The notes: a model not told the origin generated them from the letters alone. Numbered from the stretch's first letter, positions 54,142-63,890 are shown. The stretch is 64,000 nucleotides of DNA from Gammaproteobacteria bacterium RIFCSPHIGHO2_12_FULL_41_20 (GCA_001801575.1 MGYC01000008.1:46828-110827); one strand, 5' to 3'. Program-made: numbers and translations.

Positions 54142-55971
54142 ATGTGTGGGATAGTAGGAGCGGTCGCAAAGCGGCCTATAGAAAAAATACTGTTAGAAGG
54201 ATTAAAACGCTTGGAATACCGCGGTTATGATTCCGCAGGTATGGCAGTTATTAGTAAACAACAAGTATTAAAACGCTTGCGTGTAAAAGGCAAAGTACGT
54301 GAATTGGAAACGGCATTAACGACATTAGAGTTGCAAGGCGAAACAGGCATTGCCCATACACGCTGGGCTACCCATGGTGCACCCTCAGAGCACAATGCGC
54401 ATCCTTTTGTTTCGCATGATGCATTTGCACTTGTTCATAATGGTATTATCGAAAATTATGCGGCTTTACGTCAGCAATTACAGACGCAAGGGTATGTTTT
54501 TACCTCAGAAACAGATACAGAAGCAGTCGTACATTTATTACATCAGTATTATGCTGAGACTAAAGATTTATTAGCGGCAGTGCGTTATACCGTTAAAAAG
54601 CTAGAAGGGGCATTTGCACTAGCGATTATGTCTGCAGCCCATCCGGATCGATTAATTGCTGTGCGACGCGGTAGTCCATTAGTAATTGGTAAGGGTAATA
54701 GCGAGAACTTTATTGCTTCGGATCCTTTGGCGTTATTGTCGGTGACACAGCAGTTTATTTATCTTGAGGATGATGATATTGCCGATTTACGCTATGACGA
54801 TGTGCATTTATCCACCATGGATGGCAAGGCGATTGCGCGTGATTTACATACTTTAACGGTTCATTATGATGCGGTAGAGCGCGGCCAATATCGTCATTAT
54901 ATGAGTAAAGAAATCATGGAACAGCCACAAGCACTAGCGCGCTGTTTAGAAGACCGCTTAGAAACTCAGCGTGTTTTAGATTCTGCTTTTACTTATGGAG
55001 CACAAGAATTATTTGCGCGTGCACAACATGTGCAATTAGTGGCTTGTGGCACCAGTTATCACGCAGCAATGGTGGCACGATATTGGTTGGAAGCGATTGC
55101 CGGCGTGGCATGTACTGTAGAAATTGCTAGTGAATTTCGCTATCGCAAGCGTGTGATACCTACAGATAGTTTATTTGTGGTATTGTCGCAATCTGGCGAG
55201 ACGGCAGATACCTTGGCTGCATTACGTATTGCAAAAAAAGAAAATTATTTGGCTACACTGGGTATTTGTAATGTTCCGGAAAGTACCTTAGTACGTGAAG
55301 CTGATCATTATTTTTTGACGCGAGCAGGAATAGAAATTGGTGTGGCATCGACGAAAGCATTTACCACGCAATTATTAGCTTTGTTATTTTTAACGGCAGC
55401 AGTGGGACGACGTCAACTGTCTGCAGACGGCGAAAAACATCTAGTGACACAACTACGGCATTTGCCAGTGTTAGTGGAACAGGTATTAAAACTAGATGAG
55501 CATATTGTGCAGCTTGCTACACATTTTGCCGATAAGCAGCATGCATTGTTTTTGGGGCGTGATGCATTATACCCAGTAGCGTTAGAAGGGGCGTTAAAAC
55601 TCAAGGAAATTTCTTATATTCATGCGGAAGGGTATCCTGCCGGTGAATTAAAGCACGGGCCATTAGCATTAATTGATAAGCTAATGCCAGTGATTGCTTT
55701 AGCACCGAAAGATGGGCTAATAGAAAAACTGCATTCGAATTTACAGGAAGTGTATGCACGCGGTGGTGCTTTAACTATTTTTACTGATGAGCCTAATTTA
55801 TTTGCCGATATGCGTGATAGTCATATTGTTGCGATGCCTAGTATGGATCCGCTATTGATGCCTATTGCTTATGTGATTCCTCTGCAGTTATTGGCGTATC
55901 ATGTTGCCGTGCTAAAAGGCACTGATGTGGATCAGCCACGCAACCTGGCGAAATCAGTGACAGTGGAGTAG
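54142..55971 (+). CDS. glmS: Glutamine-fructose-6-phosphate aminotransferase
   Basis: A 609-residue enzyme making GlcN-6-P. It has the N-terminal glutaminase with nucleophile Cys2 (MCGIVGAVA), EYRGYDSAGMAV, HTRWATHGAPSEHNAHP, and two SIS domains with ACGTSYHAAMVARYW, LSQSGETADTLAAL, STKAFTTQL and a C-terminal DQPRNLAKSVTVE. No ribozyme-like leader precedes it, as expected outside Firmicutes. It is co-transcribed with glmU and ends 1 bp before the convergent gene. Confidence 0.96.
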   Translation: MCGIVGAVAKRPIEKILLEGLKRLEYRGYDSAGMAVISKQQVLKRLRVKGKVRELETALTTLELQGETGIAHTRWATHGAPSEHNAHPFVSHDAFALVHNGIIENYAALRQQLQTQGYVFTSETDTEAVVHLLHQYYAETKDLLAAVRYTVKKLEGAFALAIMSAAHPDRLIAVRRGSPLVIGKGNSENFIASDPLALLSVTQQFIYLEDDDIADLRYDDVHLSTMDGKAIARDLHTLTVHYDAVERGQYRHYMSKEIMEQPQALARCLEDRLETQRVLDSAFTYGAQELFARAQHVQLVACGTSYHAAMVARYWLEAIAGVACTVEIASEFRYRKRVIPTDSLFVVLSQSGETADTLAALRIAKKENYLATLGICNVPESTLVREADHYFLTRAGIEIGVASTKAFTTQLLALLFLTAAVGRRQLSADGEKHLVTQLRHLPVLVEQVLKLDEHIVQLATHFADKQHALFLGRDALYPVALEGALKLKEISYIHAEGYPAGELKHGPLALIDKLMPVIALAPKDGLIEKLHSNLQEVYARGGALTIFTDEPNLFADMRDSHIVAMPSMDPLLMPIAYVIPLQLLAYHVAVLKGTDVDQPRNLAKSVTVE

Positions 55972-55972
55972 G

Positions 55973-57271
55973 TTACCGTCTTGCAAAAGCAATACAGACT
56001 TGGGGCGGTGCAGGTGGAACAACCACATCGAGAATAGGCTGGGGAATATCTTTTATCATTGTGGCTTTTAGGAAAGTATCTTGCTGCTCGGCATTGAGTG
56101 CCTTATTAAAGTAATCAATGCAATCCATCACATTGCATACACTATGTTTTTGTTGGTGCCAGGTTTCTGAAGAATAAAATCGTCGCAGTTTTTTCGCTAG
56201 CGTCTGGGTAAAGGCAGCTAGTTTACTGGATAACTCAGTTAACTGCGCTAATGGGCTAGGTGTGAGCAGCGGGGTTTTCTCAGTAATGGTGTGTGTTCTC
56301 GAGGCTATGCCTAGCCCAACTCGTATAGTAGAATCTAGCCGCGATGCTCTATTTTCAATGGCTTGGCGTAGGCGTGCCATATCCGTCATTGGCGGTGGTG
56401 CGACCAGGGTATTGGGATGTGTGGTATCAGTCGATGTTGCAATGGTAGCGGACGACTGGGTAATCAAAGTAGTAATGGCTTGATTAGCTTGGTACACGTG
56501 TTGATAAAACCTAACGCATTCGGCCATGGCGGCAATAGGTAGTGAATGATAATGTACGGATTCATTGTGTTTTAGCGTGGCGCTGAGGGTTGCATTGCGT
56601 CGCTGCTGTTTATCGTCATCGAGAATGGGCTCATGTTGCATTAATAATCTTTTCTTTTCCCACAATGTAGCTTCTTGTTGTTCGAGGCGGGTTATTTGTT
56701 CATCTGCTAGAGTTTCTGCGGCGGCTGTACGCTGGTTTTCTTCTGCTGCTTCTGTTACACGTTTAGCCAATTCTTCTTGCATTTTTTTACGTTTGAACAA
56801 ACCTAGGCAGCCACAACAGCCTGACTCGGCATTATGTAATTCATCACTTTTTTCCATTACTCCGTAATGTAAATCTACTCGCCTAACTAATCCTCGAACC
56901 GTGCCTAGTTCTGTATGCGTGTAAACTTTTTGTAACTCCTGATTAGCTGCTTGGGCATCAGCAGTGATGGCTTGTACTTCTTCAGCATGTACTTTTCTTT
57001 GCGCAGCATACTCACTTCTCCTCTCATTGAGTTCTGCTTCTGCAACAAGATGGGCTCTTTGTAAATGAGCAGGTTCTCGTAAGGGCATTCTTTCTTGTTC
57101 TGCTTTTTGTAGTTCAGCAACTAACTGGGCACGTGCTTTTTGTAATGCATCTAATGCGGGCATACCAGGGAGTGTTTTTAGGAATTCAGTAATGAATCGT
57201 TCTAGTTTCTGCGTTTTAATGATGGTTGATTGATCCTGCTGATAATGAGAAAGAAGTGAGTAACTTTGCAT
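55973..57271 (-). CDS. Hypothetical coiled-coil protein with CCGC motif (paralogue A)
   Basis: A 432-residue protein. Long Ala/Glu/Gln-rich helices (about 40-135 and 160-220) flank a cysteine knuckle GCCGCLGLFKRKK (Cys152, 153, 155). A Pro/Thr-rich link (about 270-300) and a second helical part follow. No signal peptide or membrane helix is apparent. The neighbouring gene has the same layout with a Cys pair at the same relative place, so the two are tandem paralogues. Function unknown; effector-like. Confidence 0.55.
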   Translation of the reverse strand: MQSYSLLSHYQQDQSTIIKTQKLERFITEFLKTLPGMPALDALQKARAQLVAELQKAEQERMPLREPAHLQRAHLVAEAELNERRSEYAAQRKVHAEEVQAITADAQAANQELQKVYTHTELGTVRGLVRRVDLHYGVMEKSDELHNAESGCCGCLGLFKRKKMQEELAKRVTEAAEENQRTAAAETLADEQITRLEQQEATLWEKKRLLMQHEPILDDDKQQRRNATLSATLKHNESVHYHSLPIAAMAECVRFYQHVYQANQAITTLITQSSATIATSTDTTHPNTLVAPPPMTDMARLRQAIENRASRLDSTIRVGLGIASRTHTITEKTPLLTPSPLAQLTELSSKLAAFTQTLAKKLRRFYSSETWHQQKHSVCNVMDCIDYFNKALNAEQQDTFLKATMIKDIPQPILDVVVPPAPPQVCIAFARR

Positions 57272-57286
57272 AGGGTTTTAACTCCA

Positions 57287-58771
57287 TCAGGGGGTAAGTA
57301 AGGCAGTTGCATAAGCCATACTATGTTCTTTAGCACGCAGACTTTCTAGTAAACAAGCTGGCGCTGGGCTAATAGTGGTTGGCGCATGTTCTTTTAATTG
57401 ATGTAGCCTTAAGCCTCGATCAACAGGTAATAGACCGTCAATACTAGTTTGTTTGGGTTGATCAGTAAGAAGGTCCTGTTGTGTGGCTGTGTCTAGGCGA
57501 TAATAGGCGATGCTAAGTGTTTCTAGCGATTGATCTCTTGATTCAAAACACCATAGGTAATGGAAGCAAGCGTCGATATTATTTTTTTGTGTCATGATAA
57601 CCACATGCAATCGAGTTATTTCTTGAAACAATGCATCTTGTTCATCCATAACTTCACGTCTTAATGTCCCGAATAGGGATTCTATTTGTTGAGTAAAGGC
57701 TTGCCATTGTACATATATTCTTAATATTGTTAGCATAGATGCAATATTAATGCTTGCATTATAGAAAACTTCTTGACTGTCTTCGGTGAGCTTTTTTTCC
57801 TCGAACTTTGCCATGATATTATCTTGCAGCTGTTGTGCCTCTTTGATTTTTTCCGGAAAGTTTAGTACGTGCTCACGATGTTGCTGTTGTATGCTGCGCA
57901 GTTCGATGGTAAGCGTTTCTAGGCGTGGATCTATGCTTGGTTTCACTGGCTGTAATCGCTGTTGTTTTAATTGTAACAAGCTTTGTTCTAGGCCAGCTAT
58001 TTCCTGTTCTATGCGCGTGAGTTCTGCTTGCTTTGACTTGCTGGCTATACATTGGTTAGTGATGACTATATCTAATTCAAAACGTCTTCGGCGTTTGTTT
58101 TGTAAGGCCTCTTCTAAATCACTGATTTGTTGATCTAAGGGGGATTTAGGTGCATCGCGTAATGCAGCTTTTCTTTTTCTATCTATTTCTGCTTGTGCTT
58201 CATCCACTTGGTGTTTCATATCAGCTCTGTCTATAATGTCTACTCTATTACATGCCCATAGACCGCAACAGTGGCTTTCTACTTCTCTATCTTTATCTCG
58301 ATATTTTTGCCGTAGATCACGTAGTGTGGATTCTTCATTGCTTAAATCTATAATGTGTGTTGTTGTTTCTCTCACTGCTTCTGTACGTTGCTGGCTTTGC
58401 AGTTGAGTGATTTCTGTGCTGATTTGCCGTTCGCGTTCACTGAGCATGTCATCTATTTTTTTATAATCAGTATTTAGATTTTCCAGTAATCTTTCAGCAT
58501 CAGCAATACTCTTTTTTTGTGCTTGTAGATTTTTATATACAGCATGATCGATTTGATACGGTTCGCGTTGTTGTTCACAACGTTGGATTACTGGCAGCAG
58601 TTTCGCAAGCAAAGATGAAAATTTTTTAAGAGAAGCCTTGATGTCATGTTCTTTTTTGTGGTTAAGGCGGATAGTCCGATTACACTGAATGACTAATTCA
58701 TTGAGATAATTATACAGTACATAGGTGGGGCGATTTTCTATTTCAGAGAAAGAAATAGCGCGACTGTCCAT
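57287..58771 (-). CDS. Hypothetical coiled-coil protein with CCG motif (paralogue B)
   Basis: A 494-residue protein with charged coiled-coil segments (about 80-165 and 180-310) around HCCGLWACNRVDI (Cys168, 169, 174). It starts 15 bp before its paralogue on the same strand, so the two are one operon. The region around the Cys cluster and the flanking coil is similar to the partner, and the rest has diverged. No family is recognised. Confidence 0.55.
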   Translation of the reverse strand: MDSRAISFSEIENRPTYVLYNYLNELVIQCNRTIRLNHKKEHDIKASLKKFSSLLAKLLPVIQRCEQQREPYQIDHAVYKNLQAQKKSIADAERLLENLNTDYKKIDDMLSERERQISTEITQLQSQQRTEAVRETTTHIIDLSNEESTLRDLRQKYRDKDREVESHCCGLWACNRVDIIDRADMKHQVDEAQAEIDRKRKAALRDAPKSPLDQQISDLEEALQNKRRRRFELDIVITNQCIASKSKQAELTRIEQEIAGLEQSLLQLKQQRLQPVKPSIDPRLETLTIELRSIQQQHREHVLNFPEKIKEAQQLQDNIMAKFEEKKLTEDSQEVFYNASINIASMLTILRIYVQWQAFTQQIESLFGTLRREVMDEQDALFQEITRLHVVIMTQKNNIDACFHYLWCFESRDQSLETLSIAYYRLDTATQQDLLTDQPKQTSIDGLLPVDRGLRLHQLKEHAPTTISPAPACLLESLRAKEHSMAYATALLTP

Positions 58772-58842
58772 GGGGATTTCCTTATCATGAAATATTAATA
58801 TACCTTGGTTTTTCTAGGTTAAAAAGGTCTTTATAGTTTTGT

Positions 58843-58983
58843 CAGGAGTTCCCGCTGAAGACGATGAGCTGATCCTTCGCTAACGCTCAGGATGACAATA
58901 TGACAATTTGATAGTTTAATTGCCATATTGTCATCCTGAGCGTTAGCGAAGGATCAGCTCATCGTCTTCAGCGGGAACTCCTG
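58843..58983. repeat. Palindromic repeat, TCATCCTGAGCG family (copy 4)
   Basis: Perfect 60-bp arms at 58843-58902 and 58924-58983, outer end CAGGAGTTCCCGCTGAAG. The loop contains GATAGTTTAATTGC as in copies 2 and 3. The right arm encodes the last nine codons and stop of pyrD. Confidence 0.95.
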
Positions 58984-59976
58984 TAGTTTTGTTATTTGCC
59001 TCACCAGTTTTAGTCCGTGATAAATTAGGCCGGTGTATAGCTGCAGCAGGCTAGCGCCAGCTACAAGTTTTTCCTGGGCGCTGGTTATATCCGTGATACC
59101 ACCTACACCAATAATAGGAATTTTACCCTGTACCAGGGTGTGTAATTGACGAATAATGTGAGTAGAACGAGGGTGCAAAGGTTTGCCGCTCAGCCCACCT
59201 ATCTCTTGTGCATAAAGATGACTCCCTACCCCTTCACGGCTAATTGTAGTATTGGTGGCAATAATGCCATCTACTTGTTCATCAACTAAAATACCTACCA
59301 GTGTTTCTAATTCTTCTTGAGTTAAATCAGGAGAAATTTTAACGACAAGAGGTAAGTGTTTTTGCAAGCCATCACGTTCTTTTTTCAGCGCTTTTAATAA
59401 AGGAATAAGCCATTGTGCTTGTTGCAAATCGCGTAATTGCGGTGTATTGGGCGAGGAAATATTGATAGTGATATAACTCGCATAGTGATGTAATCGACGA
59501 AAAACTAACACATAGTCATCGATGGCTTTATCTAAGGGCGTGTCACGATTTTTGCCAATATTGATGCCAAGAATACCTTGGTAGCGAGATTTTTCTAAAC
59601 ACTGTGCCACATAATCCATGCCACGATTATTAAAGCCAAGGCGATTAATAATAGCTTGCTGCTCTGGCAGGCGAAAAATACGTGGTGGTGGATTGCCGGT
59701 TTGCGGTTGAGGAGTGATGGTGCCAATTTCAATAAAACCAAATCCTAATGCAGCCAATGCATTGATGTATTCGCCGTTTTTATCGAAGCCAGCGGCGAGA
59801 CCAATGCGGTTGGGGAAGCGCAGGTCCATGATGATATTAACAGGGGTATTTTGCGGCGGAGTAATAAGGCTGGTTAGCTTTAACCAGTGAGCTAACTGTA
59901 GTCCCTGTAAAGTCACCTTATGTGCGGTTTCTGGATTGAGGGTGAATAATAGTGTGCGTAATAAAGGATAGAGCAT
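58954..59976 (-). CDS. pyrD: Dihydroorotate dehydrogenase (quinone), class 2
   Basis: Membrane-associated FMN enzyme of pyrimidine synthesis. It has an N-terminal amphipathic helix (LYPLLRTLLFTLNPETAHK), RIGLAAGFDKNGEYI, GFGFIEIGTITPQPQ, ITINISSPNTPQLRDLQ, VKISPDL, IIATNTT and GGLSGKPL. The ATG at 59976 (behind AAAGGATT) matches the family start. The C-terminal residues QEFPLKTMS and the stop are supplied by a palindromic repeat, replacing or extending the normal end. Confidence 0.94.
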   Translation of the reverse strand: MLYPLLRTLLFTLNPETAHKVTLQGLQLAHWLKLTSLITPPQNTPVNIIMDLRFPNRIGLAAGFDKNGEYINALAALGFGFIEIGTITPQPQTGNPPPRIFRLPEQQAIINRLGFNNRGMDYVAQCLEKSRYQGILGINIGKNRDTPLDKAIDDYVLVFRRLHHYASYITINISSPNTPQLRDLQQAQWLIPLLKALKKERDGLQKHLPLVVKISPDLTQEELETLVGILVDEQVDGIIATNTTISREGVGSHLYAQEIGGLSGKPLHPRSTHIIRQLHTLVQGKIPIIGVGGITDITSAQEKLVAGASLLQLYTGLIYHGLKLVRQITKLQEFPLKTMS

Positions 59977-60071
59977 ATAGAATCCTTTCGTGTGAAATTT
60001 CATAACTCGCGAAGATATCTTGCACTTTCTTGTACTGGACTTTGGCCATTTTTACAAATAGTCGTTTAGCA

Positions 60072-60163
60072 CTGTCATCCTGAGAGCATCTTTAGCTCGA
60101 AGGATCTCCAGATGTACATTTTTGAGATCCTTCGTTGCAAAAAACGCTCCTCAGGATGACAAG
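60072..60163. repeat. Palindromic repeat, TCATCCTGAGCG family (copy 5, imperfect)
   Basis: Outer CTGTCATCCTGAG pairs with CTCAGGATGAC at the right end, and CGAAGGATCTC pairs with GAGATCCTTCG inside. The middle of the arms (about 60086-60096 and 60135-60147) does not match. It lies between pyrD and the Ala-rich gene. Confidence 0.75.
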
Positions 60164-60191
60164 TTTATAAACACAAGTCAAAAATGGCCAG

Positions 60192-60956
60192 TTATACTGA
60201 GCCTCTTGTTCCATAGCCGAGTTGTTGTTGGTAGGGCTGTTGTTGTCCACCAAGTGTTGGTGCTGATGCCTGCTGTTCTTGCAACTGTGGAGCATAAGCA
60301 GGAGGAGCAGATAGTAACGATGCTTGTAATTGGCTTAACCGCGCCGCTTCATTATGGTAAGACAAGTCTAAGGTTCCGGTAGCACCAAACAGAGTTAAAT
60401 CAGCAGTGAAAAATAACACGGCACCAGTGACGGGGTTAGCAACGATAGTTAGTCCACCTAGTACTGCCAATACGGCTGTTCCGCCAAATAATGCAGCAGA
60501 AATAACACGTTCTAGTTTAGTCAAGCTAGCAGTAGTGGTTAATTCCTCAGGAAGTCCTTCTGTTGCATCGCTCCCGCCAGAAACAGGATAATGTCTGGCG
60601 ATAGCTGCTGTAGTTCGAGTATTTTGTTGGACTGTATTTAGCGTATCGATAATATTGGCAGCGGATCCTAATAGTAAACCTGTGCTGGCAATGACCACTT
60701 CTGTGTTTAAGCCGCTTCTGGCTGTGGCTGCTGCGGTCGTGGCGGCTTCTGCAATGGCAGTATTATTAGCTGCTTGCTGCGCTAAGGCGGCAATTCCTGT
60801 ATTAGCTGCCGCATTGCGTGCCATTGCCCATAATGCATAATAACCCGTACCAATTACGCTTGCCCCACCCACGCCTATATAGCGCAATGCGGCAGCTGTA
60901 CGATCAAGGGCTCGATTGGTGTTGTTTACAATGCTGTCTTTTATACGTGTATACAT
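60192..60956 (-). CDS. Hypothetical Ala-rich membrane protein
   Basis: A 254-residue protein with hydrophobic Gly/Ala stretches at about 27-46 (IGVGGASVIGTGYYALW), 89-105 (VIASTGLLLGSAANI) and 150-185 (ALFGGTAVLAVLGGLTIVANP region), separated by Ala/Thr-rich helices. The C-terminus is Gln/Pro-rich (QQQPYQQQLGYG). There is no cleavable signal peptide. No family is recognised; it might insert into a membrane, possibly of a host. Between pyrD and uvrD it has no functional neighbours. Confidence 0.5.
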   Translation of the reverse strand: MYTRIKDSIVNNTNRALDRTAAALRYIGVGGASVIGTGYYALWAMARNAAANTGIAALAQQAANNTAIAEAATTAAATARSGLNTEVVIASTGLLLGSAANIIDTLNTVQQNTRTTAAIARHYPVSGGSDATEGLPEELTTTASLTKLERVISAALFGGTAVLAVLGGLTIVANPVTGAVLFFTADLTLFGATGTLDLSYHNEAARLSQLQASLLSAPPAYAPQLQEQQASAPTLGGQQQPYQQQLGYGTRGSV

Positions 60957-61036
60957 ACTGGCGTCTCCTCGATTATAAATGATCTATTATTCCGCCATAA
61001 CTTATGTCAGGAATGCGCCACATTGTCAATATATGG

Positions 61037-63205
61037 CTATAATGTAACTAAATAGCTCGCGATCAAGGTTTTTGTGCCGACTCTCTCGAAGCGTACGCGG
61101 ATTTTCATATCTTCACCATCGCCTTCACATTGCAGAACAACTCCCTGACCAAACACACGATGACTGACAGTTTGTCCAGGATAAAATTTGCCATTATGGG
61201 TGGCGAGGGTAGGTGTACGCATGTTAGTAGCAGAAGAAAAATGTTGTGGCCGTGAGACTTTAGTACGAAAACGCACTTCATCGACTAATTCCGCAGGTAC
61301 TTCGCGCAAGAAGCGGGATGGCCCATGGCGCATTTCTTTGCCATGCATGCGTCGTGACTCAGCATACGTCATATATAACTTTCGCATAGCACGGGTCATG
61401 CCGACATAACATAAGCGGCGTTCTTCCTCGATATTCTTGGGATTATCAATGGAAAAATAATGAGGAAATAAGCCTTCTTCACAGCCTGCTAAAAATACCA
61501 CAGGAAACTCCAGCCCTTTCGCCGCATGCAGGGTCATCAATTGTACACTGTCTTGACTTGCTCCCGCTTGTTCTTCGTTAGATTCAAGGGCAGCATAGGC
61601 TAAGAAAGTGGTTAACAGAGAGGCATCGCCAGGATCACTGTCTTGTTCAAATTGTTGTGCTGCATTTACTAATTCTTCGAGATTTTCTACGCGTACTAGT
61701 GCTTTTTCGCCTTTCTCTTGTTGAAAATGTGCAGTTAAAGCGCTTTGCTGAATGATATACGCGACTTTTTTTGCCAGGGTTAATAGCGCAGATTTTTCTG
61801 TCATTAATAGAATTAAATCCATAAAGTTTTTTAACGCCGAGGCAGCGCGTGCAGGCAATTGTTGTGGCTGCAATAATTTTTCGGTGGCTTGCCATAAGGC
61901 GCACTGATGGGCTTTTGCGGTATCGCGTAATGTAGTTAACGTACGATCGCCAATGCCGCGCGTAGGTGTGTTGATGACGCGTTCGAAGGCGATATCGTCA
62001 TGCGGATTAGCAATCAGACGTAAATAAGCCAAGGCATCTTTAATTTCTGCGCGATCAAAGAAGCGTAAGCCACCATAGACACGGTAGGCAATGCCAAACT
62101 GCATTAAGGTTTCTTCAATAACACGCGATTGGGCATTGGAGCGGTATAAAATGGCGCTATCGCGTAGTGGCTTTCCTGTCATATAGCGTTCGCGTATACG
62201 GTGTACGATATACGAAGCTTCATCTAAATCATTAAAGGCAGCATACAGGGTAATGGAGTCTCCTTCGCCATCTTGAGTCCATAAGTTTTTGCCAAGACGA
62301 CCTTTGTTGCGAGAAATCAGCGAATTGGCTGCTTTCAGAATCGTATTGGTAGATCGATAATTTTGTTCTAAGCGAATTAACTGTGCAGGTTTAAAGTCAT
62401 CGCGGAAACGCTGCAAATTTTCCACACGTGCACCGCGCCAGCCATAAATAGATTGATCATCATCCCCTACAATCATGACATGACTTTGTTGCCCTGCTAA
62501 TAAATGTAGCCAAGCATATTGAATGGTATTGGTATCTTGAAACTCATCCACTAATAGATAGCGGAAGCGTTGTTGGTAATGCGCAAGAATATGGGGATGA
62601 CGTTGCCAAAGACGATGTGTTTTTAATAATAAATCAGCAAAATCAATAACGCCAGTGCGTTGGCAGGTATCTTGATAAAGTGTGTAAATCTTTATCAATA
62701 CGGCAGTATGAGGGTTGTGTTGTTCGGAAACTTGCTGTGGGTCGAGGCCTTCTTCTTTTTGGGTATTAATGAACCATTGTGCATCTTTCGGATCCCAACG
62801 TTTTTCATCTAAATTCAGTGCTGCAATCACTCGGCGAACCAAGCGATACTGATCATTCGCATCGAGAATTTGAAAGGTTTCAGGAAGATTAGCCTCTTGA
62901 TAATGGATGCGTAGAATGCGATGCGATAAACCATGAAATGTGCCTATCCATAGCATTTTCGCAGAAAATCCCAGTAGGGCCTCCACGCGTTGCCGCATTT
63001 CGTTGGCAGCTTTATTAGTAAAAGTGACCGCTAAAATTTCTGATGGTGCAAAGCCTTCTTGCTGTATAAGCCAGGTAATGCGTTGGGTCAAAACGCGAGT
63101 TTTTCCGCTGCCAGCACCGGCTAGGATTAATTGATGTCCTAAGGGTGCGGTTACTGCTTGTTGCTGGGCGGAGTTGAGAGAATCCGGTATGATAGAGCTT
63201 GTCAT
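61037..63205 (-). CDS. uvrD: DNA helicase II
   Basis: SF1A 3'-5' helicase for nucleotide-excision and mismatch repair, 722 residues. It has the Q-motif LNSAQQQAVTAP, Walker A ILAGAGSGKTRVL, motif Ia VTFTNKAANEMRQRV, motif II LLVDEFQDTN, motif III VGDDDQSIYGWRGA, motif IV LEQNYRST, motif V LMTLHAAKGLEFPVVFLAG and motif VI RRLCYVGMTRAM. The C-terminal Tudor-like piece (VFGQGVVLQCEG) is present. It is divergent from engB with 18 bp between starts. Confidence 0.96.
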   Translation of the reverse strand: MTSSIIPDSLNSAQQQAVTAPLGHQLILAGAGSGKTRVLTQRITWLIQQEGFAPSEILAVTFTNKAANEMRQRVEALLGFSAKMLWIGTFHGLSHRILRIHYQEANLPETFQILDANDQYRLVRRVIAALNLDEKRWDPKDAQWFINTQKEEGLDPQQVSEQHNPHTAVLIKIYTLYQDTCQRTGVIDFADLLLKTHRLWQRHPHILAHYQQRFRYLLVDEFQDTNTIQYAWLHLLAGQQSHVMIVGDDDQSIYGWRGARVENLQRFRDDFKPAQLIRLEQNYRSTNTILKAANSLISRNKGRLGKNLWTQDGEGDSITLYAAFNDLDEASYIVHRIRERYMTGKPLRDSAILYRSNAQSRVIEETLMQFGIAYRVYGGLRFFDRAEIKDALAYLRLIANPHDDIAFERVINTPTRGIGDRTLTTLRDTAKAHQCALWQATEKLLQPQQLPARAASALKNFMDLILLMTEKSALLTLAKKVAYIIQQSALTAHFQQEKGEKALVRVENLEELVNAAQQFEQDSDPGDASLLTTFLAYAALESNEEQAGASQDSVQLMTLHAAKGLEFPVVFLAGCEEGLFPHYFSIDNPKNIEEERRLCYVGMTRAMRKLYMTYAESRRMHGKEMRHGPSRFLREVPAELVDEVRFRTKVSRPQHFSSATNMRTPTLATHNGKFYPGQTVSHRVFGQGVVLQCEGDGEDMKIRVRFERVGTKTLIASYLVTL

Positions 63206-63223
63206 AAGAGTTAGTATTCCATT

Positions 63224-63841
63224 ATGGTGAAATCACATTATCAAAAAGCGCAGTTTTTATTGAGTGTTGCGCAATTAACCCAATTGCCAAAAGATCAAGG
63301 TGCTGAAGTAGCGTTTGCTGGCCGTTCGAATGTTGGCAAATCCAGTGTATTAAATCAACTGACACATAACAAAAACCTTGCGCGTGTTAGCAAAACACCT
63401 GGGCGTACTCAGCTGCTCAATTTTTTTGGCTTAGATACACACCGCCGTTTGGTGGATTTGCCTGGATATGGTTATGCAAAAGTACCAGACAGTATGCGCT
63501 TGCATTGGCAAAAATTAATCGATGGTTATCTTAACACACGTCGTTCGTTGCGAGGGTTAATTTTGATTATGGACGTGCGTCATCCATTACAACCCTTGGA
63601 CCAACAATTTTTGCAATGGTGTGAGAGTCGTAATATTGCTGTGCATATTGTGCTTAATAAAGCAGATAAATTAAAACGTGGACCGTTGTTGCAAACATAT
63701 AAGGCGGTGGAAAAGGCGGTGAGCATGCTCCGTAACGATATGACATTACAGGTGTTTTCTGTGCTGCAGAAGCAGGGGGTGGAAGAGCTGCAAGCAGTAT
63801 TAGATAAATGGTTTGACTGGGGAATAGAAGAAAGAGGATAA
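63224..63841 (+). CDS. engB: Ribosome-biogenesis GTPase EngB/YihA
   Basis: A 205-residue essential GTPase of the TrmE-Era family. G1 is FAGRSNVGKSSVLNQL, G2 TPGRTQLLNFF, G3 VDLPGYGYAKV, G4 LNKADKL and a late Ser-containing G5-like segment. The family N-terminus (MVKSHYQKAQFLLS) supports the ATG at 63224. It is divergent from uvrD; a palindromic repeat follows near the window end. Confidence 0.95.
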   Translation: MVKSHYQKAQFLLSVAQLTQLPKDQGAEVAFAGRSNVGKSSVLNQLTHNKNLARVSKTPGRTQLLNFFGLDTHRRLVDLPGYGYAKVPDSMRLHWQKLIDGYLNTRRSLRGLILIMDVRHPLQPLDQQFLQWCESRNIAVHIVLNKADKLKRGPLLQTYKAVEKAVSMLRNDMTLQVFSVLQKQGVEELQAVLDKWFDWGIEERG

Positions 63842-63890
63842 TTTTTTTCTCAGGGAGAGAAGGCTAATAAAGTAAAGTTAACAATGAGCA

